Below, piece by piece: positions 18,563 to 28,507 of a DNA stretch of 55,117 bases (its first letter is position 1; each line of letters starts with the position of its first letter). The stretch spans positions 1-55,117 of the forward strand of contig NZ_QYRT01000024.1 of NCBI RefSeq assembly GCF_004923255.1, read 5' to 3'. This DNA comes from Subtercola vilae (GTDB lineage: Bacteria > Actinomycetota > Actinomycetes > Actinomycetales > Microbacteriaceae). Under the pieces are notes generated by a model. The model did not search any database. It was not told where the DNA came from and saw only the letters and a list, made by a program, of their open reading frames with translations. The translations under genes and the position numbers were made by a program.

Positions 18563-19165
18563 GTGGTCGCAAAGGTCACGTATCTTCCCGGTGTGATCGC
18601 GGTGCCGGAGGAGATCGGTGAGGGCGAATTCGATGGCGATGGCTACGGTGAGAGCGAAGTCGAAGACGCTATGAGTGAGGGCGAGCGCGAGGCGTTCCTT
18701 GAGAACGTCGTCGTGCGCGCTCTCGCCCGCAAGGCACTCTCCGAGTGGGAGGTCACGAAGCTCCTGGCGGCGAATGGTGTCGACGAGAGCGAGTTCGAGC
18801 TCTTTCTCGACCGCTATCGCGCCAACAAGTACGTCGACGACTTCGACCTGGCCGAGAATCTCGTCGAGACGCTTCATCGCCGCAAGGGCTATGGCCGTTC
18901 GCAGATCAAGAACGAGTTGTCGACGCGTCACGTGCAGCCGGAGATCATCTCTGCTGCCCTCGAGGCGCTCGATGACGACGACGAACTGCGGCGGGCCATC
19001 GAGCTGGCCGAGAAGCGCGCCCCGTCGCTCGCCCGGCTCGACGCCCAGACCGCCGAGAGGCGGCTGACCTCGTTCCTGATGCGTAAGGGCTACCCGTCGG
19101 CGGTCATCCGTTCGGCTGTGGCGGCGGCGCTCACGCCGGGCCCGCGCAAAGTGCGCTTCAACTAA
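18563..19165 (+). CDS. recX: Regulatory protein RecX
   Basis: The product has 200 residues. A 45-residue acidic N-terminal extension is followed by the three tandem three-helix repeats of RecX, with EREAFLENVVVRALARKALSEWEV, RYRANKYVDDFDLAENLVE, RKGYGRSQIKNELSTRHV and FLMRKGYPSAVI as recognisable pieces. RecX inhibits RecA filament extension. GTG 18563 is 2 nt behind recA, so coexpression under LexA control is expected. Confidence 0.95.
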   Translation: MVAKVTYLPGVIAVPEEIGEGEFDGDGYGESEVEDAMSEGEREAFLENVVVRALARKALSEWEVTKLLAANGVDESEFELFLDRYRANKYVDDFDLAENLVETLHRRKGYGRSQIKNELSTRHVQPEIISAALEALDDDDELRRAIELAEKRAPSLARLDAQTAERRLTSFLMRKGYPSAVIRSAVAAALTPGPRKVRFN

Positions 19166-19246
19166 GTCAGCTTCGGCCGGGCCGGTCTCACCGAGGAATG
19201 GTGAGATTCGGCTCGGTTGGCGAGACGAACGTAGACTGAGACAACT

Positions 19247-20845
19247 ATGACCAGCGTCAGCGAAGCCCCCACCATCATCGTGCCGTCGGCGGCCGCAGTG
19301 GAATCGTCGGGGCGCATCCGCACCTACGAGGTTCGTACCTTCGGTTGCCAGATGAACGTGCACGACTCAGAACGGTTGAGTGGGTCGCTCGAAGCAGCCG
19401 GTTACGTGCGCGACGAATCGGGCGAGGCCGACGTGGTGGTCATCAACACCTGCGCCGTGCGCGAGAACGCCGACAACAAGCTCTACGGCAACCTCGGGTA
19501 CCTCGCCTCGGTCAAGCGGCGTCACGCGGGCATGCAGATCGCCGTCGGCGGTTGCCTGGCCCAGAAAGACAAGTCGGTCATCCTGTCGAAGGCCCCGTGG
19601 GTCGATGTCGTGTTCGGCACGCACAACATGGGTGCGCTGCCCAGCCTGCTCGAGCGTGCTCGTCACAACGGTGAAGCGCAGCTTGAGATTCTCGACTCGC
19701 TCGAGACCTTTCCGTCAACGCTGCCCACGAAGCGCGACTCCAGCTACAGCGGGTGGGTCTCCATCTCGGTCGGCTGCAACAACACCTGCACGTTCTGCAT
19801 CGTTCCGTCGCTTCGCGGCAAAGAGAAAGACCGTCGCCCGGGTGAGGTGCTGCGCGAGGTTCAGTCTCTCGTCGACGACGGCGCCATCGAGGTCACTCTG
19901 CTCGGCCAGAACGTCAACTCCTACGGTGTCGAGTTCGGCGATCGGGAGGCGTTCAGCAAGCTGCTCCGGGCGGCCGGCCAGATAGAGGGTCTCGAACGCA
20001 TCCGGTTCACGAGCCCGCATCCTGCTGCGTTCACCGACGACGTCATCGACGCGATGGCCGAGACGCCCGCGGTCATGCCGCAGCTGCACATGCCGCTACA
20101 GTCAGGCTCCGATCGTATTCTCCGCGCAATGAAGCGTTCGTACCGGTCAGAGAAGTTCCTCGGCATTCTCGACAGGGTGCGCGCCCGCATGCCCCACGCG
20201 GCCATCAGTACCGACATCATCGTGGGCTTCCCCGGCGAGACCGAAGAAGACTTTCAGGAGACCCTGCGCGTGGTTGCAGCGGCTCGGTTCGCCACGGCGT
20301 TCACGTTCCAGTACTCCATTCGCCCGGGCACCCCGGCCGCCACGATGCCCGACCAGGTGCCGAAGGCCGTCGTGCAAGAGCGGTACGAGCGCCTCATGGC
20401 GCTGCAAGACCGCATTTCGTGGGAAGAGAACGAGAAGGTCATCGGCCGTCAGGTCGAGTTGCTCGTAGCCAACGGCGAGGGTCGCAAAGACGCCGACACG
20501 CACCGCATGAGTGGCCGTGCCGAAGACAGCCGCCTGGTGCACTTCGACGTGCCGGAGGGGTCGCCGCTGCCGCGTCCGGGCGACGTCGTCACGGTGACCG
20601 TGAGTGGGGCAAAACCGTACTACCTCATCGCCGACTCCGTCGATGGTGAGCCGCTCCGCGTTCGCCGCACACGGGCGGGTGACGCGTGGGAGAGAGACCA
20701 GTCCGACTCCTGCGCTGTGCCCGCGAGCACCGACGATGGCCACGGTCACGGTTCGTCGTCGACTCCCGGTCGCGTTTCGCTCGGGCTGCCCACCCTGCGG
20801 GTGGCCACCAGCCCCATCTACGACCTCGCCGACGACCTGCGCTGA
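19247..20845 (+). CDS. miaB: tRNA-2-methylthio-N6-dimethylallyladenosine synthase MiaB
   Basis: The product is a 532-residue radical-SAM methylthiotransferase. The N-terminal auxiliary cluster cysteines are C34, C69 and C103 ([17 protein letters not shown]), and the radical SAM motif CxxxCxxC is at 177/181/184. A C-terminal TRAM domain spans about 390-465, and a further 60-residue polar tail makes the protein longer than typical. It adds the 2-methylthio group to i6A37 of tRNAs. ATG 19247 has TAGACT 9 nt upstream and no clear Shine-Dalgarno. miaA, the preceding enzyme in the same modification pathway, follows directly. Confidence 0.97.
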   Translation: MTSVSEAPTIIVPSAAAVESSGRIRTYEVRTFGCQMNVHDSERLSGSLEAAGYVRDESGEADVVVINTCAVRENADNKLYGNLGYLASVKRRHAGMQIAVGGCLAQKDKSVILSKAPWVDVVFGTHNMGALPSLLERARHNGEAQLEILDSLETFPSTLPTKRDSSYSGWVSISVGCNNTCTFCIVPSLRGKEKDRRPGEVLREVQSLVDDGAIEVTLLGQNVNSYGVEFGDREAFSKLLRAAGQIEGLERIRFTSPHPAAFTDDVIDAMAETPAVMPQLHMPLQSGSDRILRAMKRSYRSEKFLGILDRVRARMPHAAISTDIIVGFPGETEEDFQETLRVVAAARFATAFTFQYSIRPGTPAATMPDQVPKAVVQERYERLMALQDRISWEENEKVIGRQVELLVANGEGRKDADTHRMSGRAEDSRLVHFDVPEGSPLPRPGDVVTVTVSGAKPYYLIADSVDGEPLRVRRTRAGDAWERDQSDSCAVPASTDDGHGHGSSSTPGRVSLGLPTLRVATSPIYDLADDLR

Positions 20846-20922
20846 TCGATGCATCGTCAGGCAGCGGCGCTGTCGCCGCGTCTGACGCTGCCAGCGAGAG
20901 CCACCAATCACAGATGGGCCAG

Positions 20923-21837
20923 ATGAGCGCAGAAATCATTGTGATCGTCGGCGCCACCGGTACCGGCAAATCAGACCTCTCCCTCAGCATTGCCGAACGC
21001 TTGGCCCGTGCGGGAAGACCGGCGGAGATCGTCAACGCCGATGCCATGCAGCTGTACCGCGGAATGAACATCGGCACGGCCAAGCTCGCGCCGCCCGAGC
21101 GCCGCGGAATCACGCACCACATGCTCGACGTCTACGACGTCACAGCCGACGTCTCGGTGGCCGCATACCAGGCCGATGCGCGACAGGCGATCGACGCCAT
21201 CATCGCCAGGGGAGCGGTGCCGATTCTCGTCGGCGGCTCGGGGCTGTACGTGTCGTCGGTGATCTACGATTTTCAGTTTCCGGTGCGCGACGCCGAGGTG
21301 CGTGGCCGGCTCGAGGCAGAGGTGGCTGAGAGCGGTGTTGGGCTGCTGTTTCGGAGGCTGGTGGAGCGTGATGCAGAGGCTGCAGCATCCATCGGCCCAC
21401 ACAATGGCAGGCGCATCGTGCGTGCGCTAGAGGTGATCGAGCTGACCGGTGTTCCGGTGAGCGGCCAGCTTCCCGAGAAGCCGGTGCCGTGGCGTTCGGC
21501 GACGGTGCTGGCACTGCAGCACCCACGTGACTTGCTCGTACAACGGCTCGACCAGCGAGTGGTGGGCATGTGGGCGGCGGGCCTTCTCGACGAGGTGCGC
21601 GCACTCATTCCGCTGGGGCTCGAGCGCGGGGTGACGGCGAGCCGGGCCATCGGCTACGCGCAGGCGCTGGGGGAGCTGCACGAGACCCTCACCGAGGCTC
21701 AGGCCATCGCCGAGGCGCAGGCGTTGACCAGGCGCTATGCCCGCCGTCAGGTGAGCTGGTTTCGTCGCTATCGCGAGGCGGTGTGGCTGGATGCCGCGGC
21801 CGACGACCTGGGAGAGCAGGCCTACGCGCTCCTCTAG
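20923..21837 (+). CDS. miaA: tRNA dimethylallyltransferase MiaA
   Basis: The product has 304 residues from ATG 20923; an in-frame ATG at 20914 is an alternative. The P-loop is GATGTGKS (10-17). The prenyl-transferase motif reads [17 protein letters not shown], with Ala in place of the Ser of the usual DSMQ, as in other actinobacterial MiaA proteins. GGSGLY and [13 protein letters not shown] near the C-terminus are further family marks. It transfers dimethylallyl to A37 of tRNAs reading UNN codons, giving MiaB its substrate. The first start candidate is only 68 nt behind miaB, so the two are probably cotranscribed. Confidence 0.95.
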   Translation: MSAEIIVIVGATGTGKSDLSLSIAERLARAGRPAEIVNADAMQLYRGMNIGTAKLAPPERRGITHHMLDVYDVTADVSVAAYQADARQAIDAIIARGAVPILVGGSGLYVSSVIYDFQFPVRDAEVRGRLEAEVAESGVGLLFRRLVERDAEAAASIGPHNGRRIVRALEVIELTGVPVSGQLPEKPVPWRSATVLALQHPRDLLVQRLDQRVVGMWAAGLLDEVRALIPLGLERGVTASRAIGYAQALGELHETLTEAQAIAEAQALTRRYARRQVSWFRRYREAVWLDAAADDLGEQAYALL

Positions 21838-21846
21838 GCTTGAGCC

Positions 21847-22728
21847 ATGGCAATCGAGCTGCACTTCACCAAGGGCCAGGGCACCGGCAACGACTTTGTT
21901 CTGTTCTCCGACCCCGACGGCGAGGTGTCGCTCACGCCGACCCAGATCGCCTCGCTCTGCGACCGGCATTTCGGTATCGGTGCCGACGGCCTCATTCGCG
22001 CGGTGCGGTCGGTCAACATCGATGCCGGCGCCGCGTCACTCGCCGAAGACGAGGCCGCCGAGTGGTTCATGGACTATCGCAATGCCGACGGTAGCGTGGC
22101 AGAGATGTGCGGCAACGGCATCCGGGTGTTCTCGAAGTTTCTGCTCGAGAACGGCATGGCCACACTCGAGGCGGGCGACACCCTCGTGGTGGGTACGCGC
22201 TCGGGGGTTGTCGACGTGCAGCGCAACCTCACCGGTTTTCAGGCCGACCTCGGTCGGTGGAGGCTTGATGGCGGCGAGCCGCTCGTTCGCGCCAGGGGCC
22301 TGCAGGTTGCCAGGCCCGGCCTCGGTATCAACGTGGGTAACCCGCATGTGGTGGTGGCACTGCTCGACGAAGCTGAGCTCGAGTCGCTAGATCTGACGTT
22401 CATTCCGCAAATCGACCCCGAGCCGGCCGACGGCGCGAACGTGGAGTTCGTCGTGCCGCTCGAGCCGATGGTTCGCAACGGGGTCGGCCATATCCGCATG
22501 CGGGTGCACGAGCGCGGTAGCGGCGAGACCCTGTCGTGTGGAACGGGCGCGGTCGCTGCAGCCCTCGCCATTCGATACTGGGCCGGCGCGGGCGCACCCA
22601 ACCAGTGGCGCGTCGAGGTTGCGGGCGGCGCCGTCGGCGTGCGCATGTACGCCACAGAAGACGGCGAACACGTCGCGCTGTCGGGCCCGGCTGAGCTGGT
22701 GTTCGAGGGCGACGTCACCCTCGCCTGA
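21847..22728 (+). CDS. dapF: Diaminopimelate epimerase DapF
   Basis: The product has 293 residues. Both catalytic cysteines are present: C88 in [10 protein letters not shown] and C231 in [11 protein letters not shown], with the N-terminal GQGTGNDFV motif. It converts LL-DAP to meso-DAP for lysine and peptidoglycan. ATG 21847 has no Shine-Dalgarno; TAGGCT (21835-21840, overlapping the miaA stop) ends 6 nt before it, so an independent leaderless transcript is possible besides read-through from miaA. Confidence 0.97.
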   Translation: MAIELHFTKGQGTGNDFVLFSDPDGEVSLTPTQIASLCDRHFGIGADGLIRAVRSVNIDAGAASLAEDEAAEWFMDYRNADGSVAEMCGNGIRVFSKFLLENGMATLEAGDTLVVGTRSGVVDVQRNLTGFQADLGRWRLDGGEPLVRARGLQVARPGLGINVGNPHVVVALLDEAELESLDLTFIPQIDPEPADGANVEFVVPLEPMVRNGVGHIRMRVHERGSGETLSCGTGAVAAALAIRYWAGAGAPNQWRVEVAGGAVGVRMYATEDGEHVALSGPAELVFEGDVTLA

Positions 22729-22737
22729 GCGCAGACT

Positions 22738-23355
22738 CTACTCGCGAAGCCGGGCCCGCAGCACACGGTAACCCTTGTGGGTTGCGGTGCGGGTGACCGA
22801 GAACGCGGGTCGCAGAGCACCTTCGAGCCAGTGGTGCAGCGAGTCAGAACCGAGGTTGCGCTGAACGACGAGCCACGCGTCTGAGCCGGGGTCGAGGCGC
22901 GGCAGCCACGTCAGCATGAGGTTGTGCAGTTCGTCTTTTCCCACCCGGATGGGCGGGTTCGACCAGATGGTCATGAAGGCGATGTCGGCGGGAACATCCG
23001 CGGGCGTCACAGCGTTGATGTTCTCGAGGCCCAGCGTGGCTGCATTGGCCCTCACCAGGTCGAGCGCACGTTCGTTGACGTCAACAGCCCACACGGTGGC
23101 GTGGGGTGACAACAGTGCCAGAGCCAGCGAGATCGGGCCCCAGCCGCACCCCACGTCGAGCAGATTGCCGCCCGGGGGCGGTGCGGGCGTGTTCGCGAGC
23201 AGAACCTGGGTTCCGACATCGACACGATCAGGGCTGAAGACCCCTCCTGCTGTGGTGGCTGCGAACGAGTGACCGGCGATGGTCACGGGAATTTCCTTCA
23301 ACCGCAGAGGGGTCGTGGGCTGGCTCGAGAAGTAGTGCCCATTGTCAGTAGCCAT
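22738..23355 (-). CDS. Class I SAM-dependent methyltransferase (RsmC-like)
   Basis: The product has 205 residues. It has SAM motif I LLDVGCGWGPI, an acidic strand end VWAVDVNERALD and the N6/N2-methyltransferase motif NPPI in SNPPIRVGK. This is the MTS domain seen in RsmC/RlmG, which methylate guanine N2 in rRNA, but the actual substrate is unknown. It is convergent with dapF and divergent from hflX. ATG 23355 has TAAGTT (minus strand, 23367-23362) ending 6 nt upstream, consistent with a leaderless mRNA. Confidence 0.88.
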   Translation of the reverse strand: MATDNGHYFSSQPTTPLRLKEIPVTIAGHSFAATTAGGVFSPDRVDVGTQVLLANTPAPPPGGNLLDVGCGWGPISLALALLSPHATVWAVDVNERALDLVRANAATLGLENINAVTPADVPADIAFMTIWSNPPIRVGKDELHNLMLTWLPRLDPGSDAWLVVQRNLGSDSLHHWLEGALRPAFSVTRTATHKGYRVLRARLRE

Positions 23356-23361
23356 AGAGGG

Positions 23362-23387
23362 AACTTAGCAAACGAGAGGGCTAGTCT
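23362..23387. promoter_or_regulatory. Divergent -10 boxes of methyltransferase gene and hflX
   Basis: Minus strand TAAGTT (23367-23362) serves the methyltransferase gene and plus strand TAGTCT (23382-23387) serves hflX. Each lies 6-8 nt before its start codon, and the whole divergent promoter region is only 40 bp. Confidence 0.5.
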
Positions 23388-23395
23388 TGCATTCA

Positions 23396-24940
23396 ATGAC
23401 TGAAAACGATTCAACTTCGACAGGAACGGACACGCAAAGCGACGGGTCACAAGACTCCGTCGACCGCGTTCTGGCCAGGGCAGATGCCCGGGCATCCGGT
23501 TACGCACTGTTCGCCCCCGGTAGCGCACAGGCGCTTCAGCGCGATAGCACGAGCGCCGGCCAGCAGAACCACGACGGCGACCAGTTCGACCGTGCCGACC
23601 GACAGGCACTGCGCCGGGTGGCGGGGCTCTCAACCGAGCTCGAAGACGTCACCGAGGTCGAGTACCGGCAGCTGCGGCTCGAGAATGTGGTGCTCATCGG
23701 CGTGTACACGCAGGGCACGCTGACCGATGCCGAGAACTCGCTGCACGAACTTGCAGCGCTCGCAGAGACCGCGGGTGCCGCGGTGCTCGATGGTCTGCTG
23801 CAGCGTCGCCCGACCCCCGACCCCAGCACCTATTTCGGCAAGGGCAAGGCCGAAGAGCTCGCCAGCGTAGTGAAGGCGCTGGGCGCCGACACGGTGATCG
23901 CCGACAGCGAGCTGGCACCGAGCCAGCGGCGCGCGCTCGAAGACATCGTGAAGGTGAAGGTCATCGACCGAACGGCGGTCATTCTCGACATCTTCAGCCA
24001 GCACGCCAAGAGCCGCGAGGGCAAGGCCCAGGTCGAGCTCGCGCAGCTCGAGTACCTGCTGCCGAGGCTCCGCGGCTGGGGTGACTCGATGTCGCGCCAG
24101 GCCGGTGGCCAGGTCGGCGGCGCGGGAGCAGGCATGGGGTCGCGCGGGCCGGGTGAGACGAAGATCGAGCTCGATCGGCGCCGCATCCACACACGCATGT
24201 CGCGGCTGCGCAAGCAGATCGCGGCCATGAAGCCGGCACGCGAGGCAAAGCGGGCCAACCGCAAGCGCAACACCGTGCCGTCGGTGGCCATCGCAGGGTA
24301 CACGAACGCCGGCAAATCATCACTGCTGAACCGCATCACCGGTGCAGGTCTGCTGGTTGAGAACTCGCTGTTCGCCACGCTGGATGCGACGGTGCGCCGC
24401 ACACAGACGAAAGACGGCCGCGAGTTCACCTTCGTCGACACCGTGGGCTTCGTTCGCAGCCTGCCGACGCAGCTCGTCGAGGCATTTCGGTCGACACTCG
24501 AAGAGGTCGCCGACGCCGACGTCATCGTGCACGTGGTCGACGGTTCACACCCCGACCCGGCCAGCCAGTTGAGCACAGTTCGCCTCGTGGTGGGTGACGC
24601 CGGCGCGCGTGACGTGCCCGAGCTCGTCGTCTTCAACAAGAGCGACCTGGTCTCAGAGAGTGAGCGCATCGTGCTCCGCGGGCTCGAACCGCACTCGCTG
24701 TTCGTGTCGGCGCGCACCGGTGAGGGTATCGCCGAGTTGCTCTCGACGCTCGACGGCATGCTGCCGACGCCCTCGATTGAGGTCGACGTTCTGGTGCCAT
24801 ACGACCGTGGCGATCTCGTGTCGCAGATGCACCAGCACAGCACGGTTCTGAGCACCGAGTACGAAGAGGGCGGCACCCATGTGCGAGCCCTGGTCACACC
24901 CGAATTCGAGGCCCAGCTGCTCGAGTTCAGCACGCACTGA
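23396..24940 (+). CDS. hflX: Ribosome-associated GTPase HflX
   Basis: The product has 514 residues from ATG 23396. A TTG at 23387, with AGAGGG 6 nt upstream, is an alternative; TAGTCT 8 nt before the ATG favours ATG as a leaderless start. An N-terminal extension of about 80 residues precedes the HflX domain (DPSTYFGKGKAEEL region, then the Gly-rich GGQVGGAGAGMGSRGPGE linker). The GTPase domain has G1 GYTNAGKS at 301-308, DTVGF and NKSD. HflX splits stalled or stressed ribosomes. It precedes metF, with no obvious functional link. Confidence 0.96.
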   Translation: MTENDSTSTGTDTQSDGSQDSVDRVLARADARASGYALFAPGSAQALQRDSTSAGQQNHDGDQFDRADRQALRRVAGLSTELEDVTEVEYRQLRLENVVLIGVYTQGTLTDAENSLHELAALAETAGAAVLDGLLQRRPTPDPSTYFGKGKAEELASVVKALGADTVIADSELAPSQRRALEDIVKVKVIDRTAVILDIFSQHAKSREGKAQVELAQLEYLLPRLRGWGDSMSRQAGGQVGGAGAGMGSRGPGETKIELDRRRIHTRMSRLRKQIAAMKPAREAKRANRKRNTVPSVAIAGYTNAGKSSLLNRITGAGLLVENSLFATLDATVRRTQTKDGREFTFVDTVGFVRSLPTQLVEAFRSTLEEVADADVIVHVVDGSHPDPASQLSTVRLVVGDAGARDVPELVVFNKSDLVSESERIVLRGLEPHSLFVSARTGEGIAELLSTLDGMLPTPSIEVDVLVPYDRGDLVSQMHQHSTVLSTEYEEGGTHVRALVTPEFEAQLLEFSTH

Positions 24941-24981
24941 CCGCCTTCTGTCACAAAGAGTCACACACGAGCTGCGAGCCT

Positions 24982-25051
24982 GGCTCGGCTGTAGTGTCGC
25001 TGATGTTCGTCGCCCCGCACACATTTGGGGGCGCAAAGCGACAGCCGAGCC
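24982..25051 (+). promoter_or_regulatory. Long structured leader element upstream of metF
   Basis: A nested stem-loop is visible. Outer stem GGCTCGGCTG (24982-24991) pairs with CAGCCGAGCC (25042-25051). After a 5-nt bulge, TCGCT (24997-25001) pairs with AGCGA (25037-25041). An apical CGCCCC/GGGGCG stem (25011-25016 / 25028-25033) closes a 11-nt loop. That is 21 base pairs within 70 nt, about 80 nt before the metF start. It does not match the SAM or cobalamin riboswitch cores I know. It could be a cis-regulatory RNA or a transcript end for hflX, although no U-run follows. Confidence 0.5.
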
Positions 25052-25133
25052 CGGCACCCGCCCGCGATACGCCCTTCATGCTGAGCCTCTCAGCCTGCCT
25101 GCCGTATTTGCCCGTGTGATCGAAGGCCCTGTT

Positions 25134-26087
25134 GTGATTCCGTTCTCGTTCGAGGTGTACCCGCCCCGCTCGGCTGCTGCCGCCGCGGAACTGCCGGCGA
25201 CCATCGACGCGCTGGCAGCGGCCGGGCCCGAATTCATCTCGGTGACATTCGGAGCGGGCGGGTCGTCGCGCGATTCGTCGCTCGAGGCGCTGCGTTATGT
25301 TCGTGAGAACACCGCGGTGAAGCCCATGGCGCATCTCACCTGCGTAGGGTCGTCGCACGCCGAAGCTGGGCTTCTGATCCGCCGATTTCTCGATGCGGGC
25401 ATCACCAGTTTTCTCGCTCTGCGCGGTGACCTCCCGCACGATGTCGACGGCGCCGCCGCCCCGCTGGGTGACCTCGGCAGTGCCGGTGAGCTGGTGCAGC
25501 TCATTCACCGGGTGCAGGCCGAACGCGTGCCGTACACCGAAGTGCAGCTCCCCGGGCTTCCGCACGCGGCGCAGGTCGACCGGCACCGAGCCAAGGTCAC
25601 CGTCGCCGTCGCCGCGTTTCCGAACGGCCACCCGCGGTCGAGGTTCGATGGGCAAGATGTGGATGCCCTGCTGGCCAAACAGGCAGCGGGTGCCACGCTC
25701 GCCATTACGCAGCTCTTCTTCGAGGCAGAGCACTACCTCGCGTTCGTCGACCGGGCGCGTGCCGCTGGCGTGACGATTCCGATTCTGCCTGGGGTCATGC
25801 CGGTCACGAGTGCTTCGCGGCTGCGACGGATCGCCGAGCTGGCCGAGTTGACTCCGCCGCCTCGGCTGCTCGCTGCCCTCGAGGCAGCAGGCACCGACGA
25901 GCAGCGGTTTGCGGTCGGGGTCGAGAACGCGGTTGCGCTGGCGTCGGCTGTGACGGCGGGCGGGGCCCCGGGCATCCACTTGTACACATTCAATCGACAC
26001 GAAGCAGTTCTCACAGTTCTGGCAGAACTCGGCCTGGTGCCGGCGTCGGCCCCGAAGTATGGAACACGAAACAAGGAGTCAGCATGA
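25134..26087 (+). CDS. metF: 5,10-methylenetetrahydrofolate reductase MetF
   Basis: The product has 317 residues from GTG 25134, which has GAAGG at 25122-25126 (7-nt spacing). GTG 25116 is in frame but lacks such a site. The N-terminal FSFEVYPPRS, TFGAGGSSRD, MAHLTCVG and LRGDLPHD are standard MTHFR FAD/folate motifs. It makes 5-methyl-THF, the methyl donor for the MetE reaction encoded next. The metF stop overlaps the metE ATG (ATGA), so the pair is translationally coupled. Confidence 0.95.
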   Translation: MIPFSFEVYPPRSAAAAAELPATIDALAAAGPEFISVTFGAGGSSRDSSLEALRYVRENTAVKPMAHLTCVGSSHAEAGLLIRRFLDAGITSFLALRGDLPHDVDGAAAPLGDLGSAGELVQLIHRVQAERVPYTEVQLPGLPHAAQVDRHRAKVTVAVAAFPNGHPRSRFDGQDVDALLAKQAAGATLAITQLFFEAEHYLAFVDRARAAGVTIPILPGVMPVTSASRLRRIAELAELTPPPRLLAALEAAGTDEQRFAVGVENAVALASAVTAGGAPGIHLYTFNRHEAVLTVLAELGLVPASAPKYGTRNKESA

Positions 26088-28429
26088 CCACACCGCCCCG
26101 TCGCCCGGCCTTCCCCTCCGGCACCATTCTCGGCTACCCACGCATCGGGCCCAACCGTGAGCTGAAGAAGGCCGTCGAGGCATTCTGGGGCGGGCGCAGC
26201 AGCGTCGAAGAACTCGAGCAGGTCGCGCGGGGCCTCCGCCGGCAGACGCGCGAACGGCTCGTAGGCCTCGGCCTCGGGCGTACCGACTCGTCGATACCCG
26301 AGAGCTTCTCGTACTACGACCACGTGCTCGACGCTGCCGTTGCCTTCGGCGCGGTGCCCGCGCGTTTTACCGGCCTGGTGAACGCCCAAGGCAGGGTCGA
26401 CCTCGGCGGCTATTTCACGATCGCGCGCGGTGAGGGCGACAGCCTGCCGCTCGAGATGACGAAGTGGTTCGACTCGAACTACCACTACCTCGTGCCCGAG
26501 ATCGGGCCGGAGACGGTGTTCTCGTTGGCGAGCGATGCGCTCGTGCAGCAGTTCTCAGAGGGCCTGCAGCAGGGGTTCCTGACGCGCCCCGTGATCGTCG
26601 GGCCGGTGACCTTCCTGGCGCTCAGCAAGCCGAGCGACGAGGCGCCAGAGGGGTTCGTGCCGCTCAGCAGACTCGACGACCTCCTGCCGGTCTACGCCGA
26701 GCTGCTGCGGCGCCTGGCCGAGGCCGGCGCCGAGTGGGTGCAGCTCGACGAGCCCGCCCTCGTCAGCGAGAGCCTCGACGTGTCGAGCGCTGACACGAGT
26801 GCCGCTGCGGCCCGGGCCTACGAGTATCTGGGTGCTCCGGATGCCCGGCCGGCCATCTTCGTCGCCGCGCCGTACAACAGCCTCGGCGACGCGCTGACGG
26901 TGCTCGCGGCCACGCCCATCGAAGCGATCGGTCTCGACCTCGTTCGCGGAACTGTGCCCGCCGCCGGTGCCGCGGGTCTTGATCCCCTGGCGTCGAAGAC
27001 ACTGGTGGGTGGGGTCATCGACGGCCATAATGTGTGGCGCGGCGACCTCGCTGAGGCGTGGCAGAAGCTCGAAGCGTTGCGTGCGCTCTCGCCGTCGGTC
27101 TCGGTTTCGACCTCCACGTCACTGCTGCACCTGCCGCACACGGTCGAGCCCGAGCAGTTGCTCGGGGATCAGTTGAAGTCGTGGCTGGCGTTCGCTGACC
27201 AGAAGGTCGAGCAGGTCGCCACGCTGGCAGAGGGGCTCGAGAAGGGGGTGGCGGGCATCCGGTCGGTGCTCGAGGCCTCGACCGCTGCTCTGGCGGCTCG
27301 CCTTGCCGCGCCCGGCGTGAGTGACGGTGCCGTTCGTGCTCGCGAGGCTGCGCTGACAGCGGCCGACTTCGCGCGTGAAGATTACGCGGTGCGCGCCAAA
27401 GCCCAAGAACAAGCACTGAACCTGCCGTTTCTCCCGACGACAACCATCGGGTCGTTTCCGCAGACGGGCGACATCCGTCGTGCGCGGGCGCAGTTGGTGG
27501 CGGGTGTGCTCTCTGACGACGAGTACCAAGCGGTGATGCGAGCCGAGATCGCCCGCGTGGTCGAACTGCAAGAGGAGATCGGTCTCGACGTCATCGTGCA
27601 CGGTGAGCCCGAGCGCAATGACATGGTGCAGTACTTCGCCGAGAACCTCGACGGTTTTGCTGTCACCCAGAACGGTTGGGTGCAGTCGTATGGCACCCGC
27701 TGTACGCGCCCGTCGCTGCTGTGGGGCGATGTCTCACGCCCGAAGCCCATCACGGTCGACTGGTCGGTCTTCACGCAGACGCTCACCGAGAAGCCCGTGA
27801 AGGGAATGCTCACCGGGCCCGTCACGATTCTTGCCTGGTCATTCGTTCGCGACGACCAGCCACTCGGCGAGACTGCTCGTCAGGTGGCCCTGGCGCTGCG
27901 CGACGAGATCACTGACCTGCAGTCTGCGGGCATCACGGTGGTGCAGGTCGACGAGCCAGCCCTCCGCGAGCTGCTGCCGCTGAAGAAGGCCGACCAGGCC
28001 GCGTACCTCGACTGGTCGGTGGGATCGTTCCGGCTCGCCACGAGTGGGGTCGAGGCGAGCACCCAGATTCACACGCACCTCTGCTACTCCGAGTTCGGTG
28101 TTGTCATCGATGCGATAGACCAGCTCGATGCAGACGTGACGAGCATCGAGGCGGCGCGCAGCCGCATGGAGGTCGTCACCGACATCAAGAGCAGCGGGTT
28201 CGCGCGGGGCATCGGGCCGGGCGTCTATGACATCCACTCGCCTCGCGTTCCGAGCGTGGGCGAGGTCACCGAGCTGATCGAGACGGCCCTGGCGTCGATT
28301 CCCGATCGGCAGGTCTGGGTGAACCCCGACTGCGGTCTCAAGACGCGCGGGTACGACGAGACTGTCGCGTCGCTGACGAACATGCTCGAGGCGACGCGTG
28401 CGGTGCGCGCGAAGGTGCTCACGCACTAG
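26084..28429 (+). CDS. metE: Cobalamin-independent methionine synthase MetE
   Basis: The product has 781 residues, two TIM-barrel halves. Zinc ligands are visible as H665 and C667 in THLCYSEF and C750 in NPDCGLKTRGY; the 85-residue distance from His to the last Cys equals that of E. coli MetE (His641-Cys726). It transfers the methyl group of 5-methyl-THF-triglutamate to homocysteine. ATG 26084 has AAGGAG upstream and overlaps the metF stop. A strong terminator follows 26 nt downstream. No cobalamin riboswitch is apparent before the operon. Confidence 0.97.
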   Translation: MTTPPRRPAFPSGTILGYPRIGPNRELKKAVEAFWGGRSSVEELEQVARGLRRQTRERLVGLGLGRTDSSIPESFSYYDHVLDAAVAFGAVPARFTGLVNAQGRVDLGGYFTIARGEGDSLPLEMTKWFDSNYHYLVPEIGPETVFSLASDALVQQFSEGLQQGFLTRPVIVGPVTFLALSKPSDEAPEGFVPLSRLDDLLPVYAELLRRLAEAGAEWVQLDEPALVSESLDVSSADTSAAAARAYEYLGAPDARPAIFVAAPYNSLGDALTVLAATPIEAIGLDLVRGTVPAAGAAGLDPLASKTLVGGVIDGHNVWRGDLAEAWQKLEALRALSPSVSVSTSTSLLHLPHTVEPEQLLGDQLKSWLAFADQKVEQVATLAEGLEKGVAGIRSVLEASTAALAARLAAPGVSDGAVRAREAALTAADFAREDYAVRAKAQEQALNLPFLPTTTIGSFPQTGDIRRARAQLVAGVLSDDEYQAVMRAEIARVVELQEEIGLDVIVHGEPERNDMVQYFAENLDGFAVTQNGWVQSYGTRCTRPSLLWGDVSRPKPITVDWSVFTQTLTEKPVKGMLTGPVTILAWSFVRDDQPLGETARQVALALRDEITDLQSAGITVVQVDEPALRELLPLKKADQAAYLDWSVGSFRLATSGVEASTQIHTHLCYSEFGVVIDAIDQLDADVTSIEAARSRMEVVTDIKSSGFARGIGPGVYDIHSPRVPSVGEVTELIETALASIPDRQVWVNPDCGLKTRGYDETVASLTNMLEATRAVRAKVLTH

Positions 28430-28455
28430 GTCGCGCGAGCCGACTTCTGCAGACG

Positions 28456-28496
28456 AAAAGAGCGAAGGCCCCGCTGAGCGCCTTCGCTCTTTTTTT
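28456..28496. terminator. Bidirectional intrinsic terminator between metE and lexA
   Basis: AAAAGAGCGAAGGC pairs with GCCTTCGCTCTTTT around a 10-nt loop, followed by a T-run on the plus strand and an A-run on the other side. It serves the convergent metE (plus) and lexA (minus) transcripts. Confidence 0.92.
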
Positions 28497-28507
28497 GTGC
28501 TGCGGTG

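Noticed and set aside
24941-25133. SAM or cobalamin riboswitch before metF
   Set aside because: The conserved core sequences of these classes are not recognisable; only a generic strong stem structure is seen.
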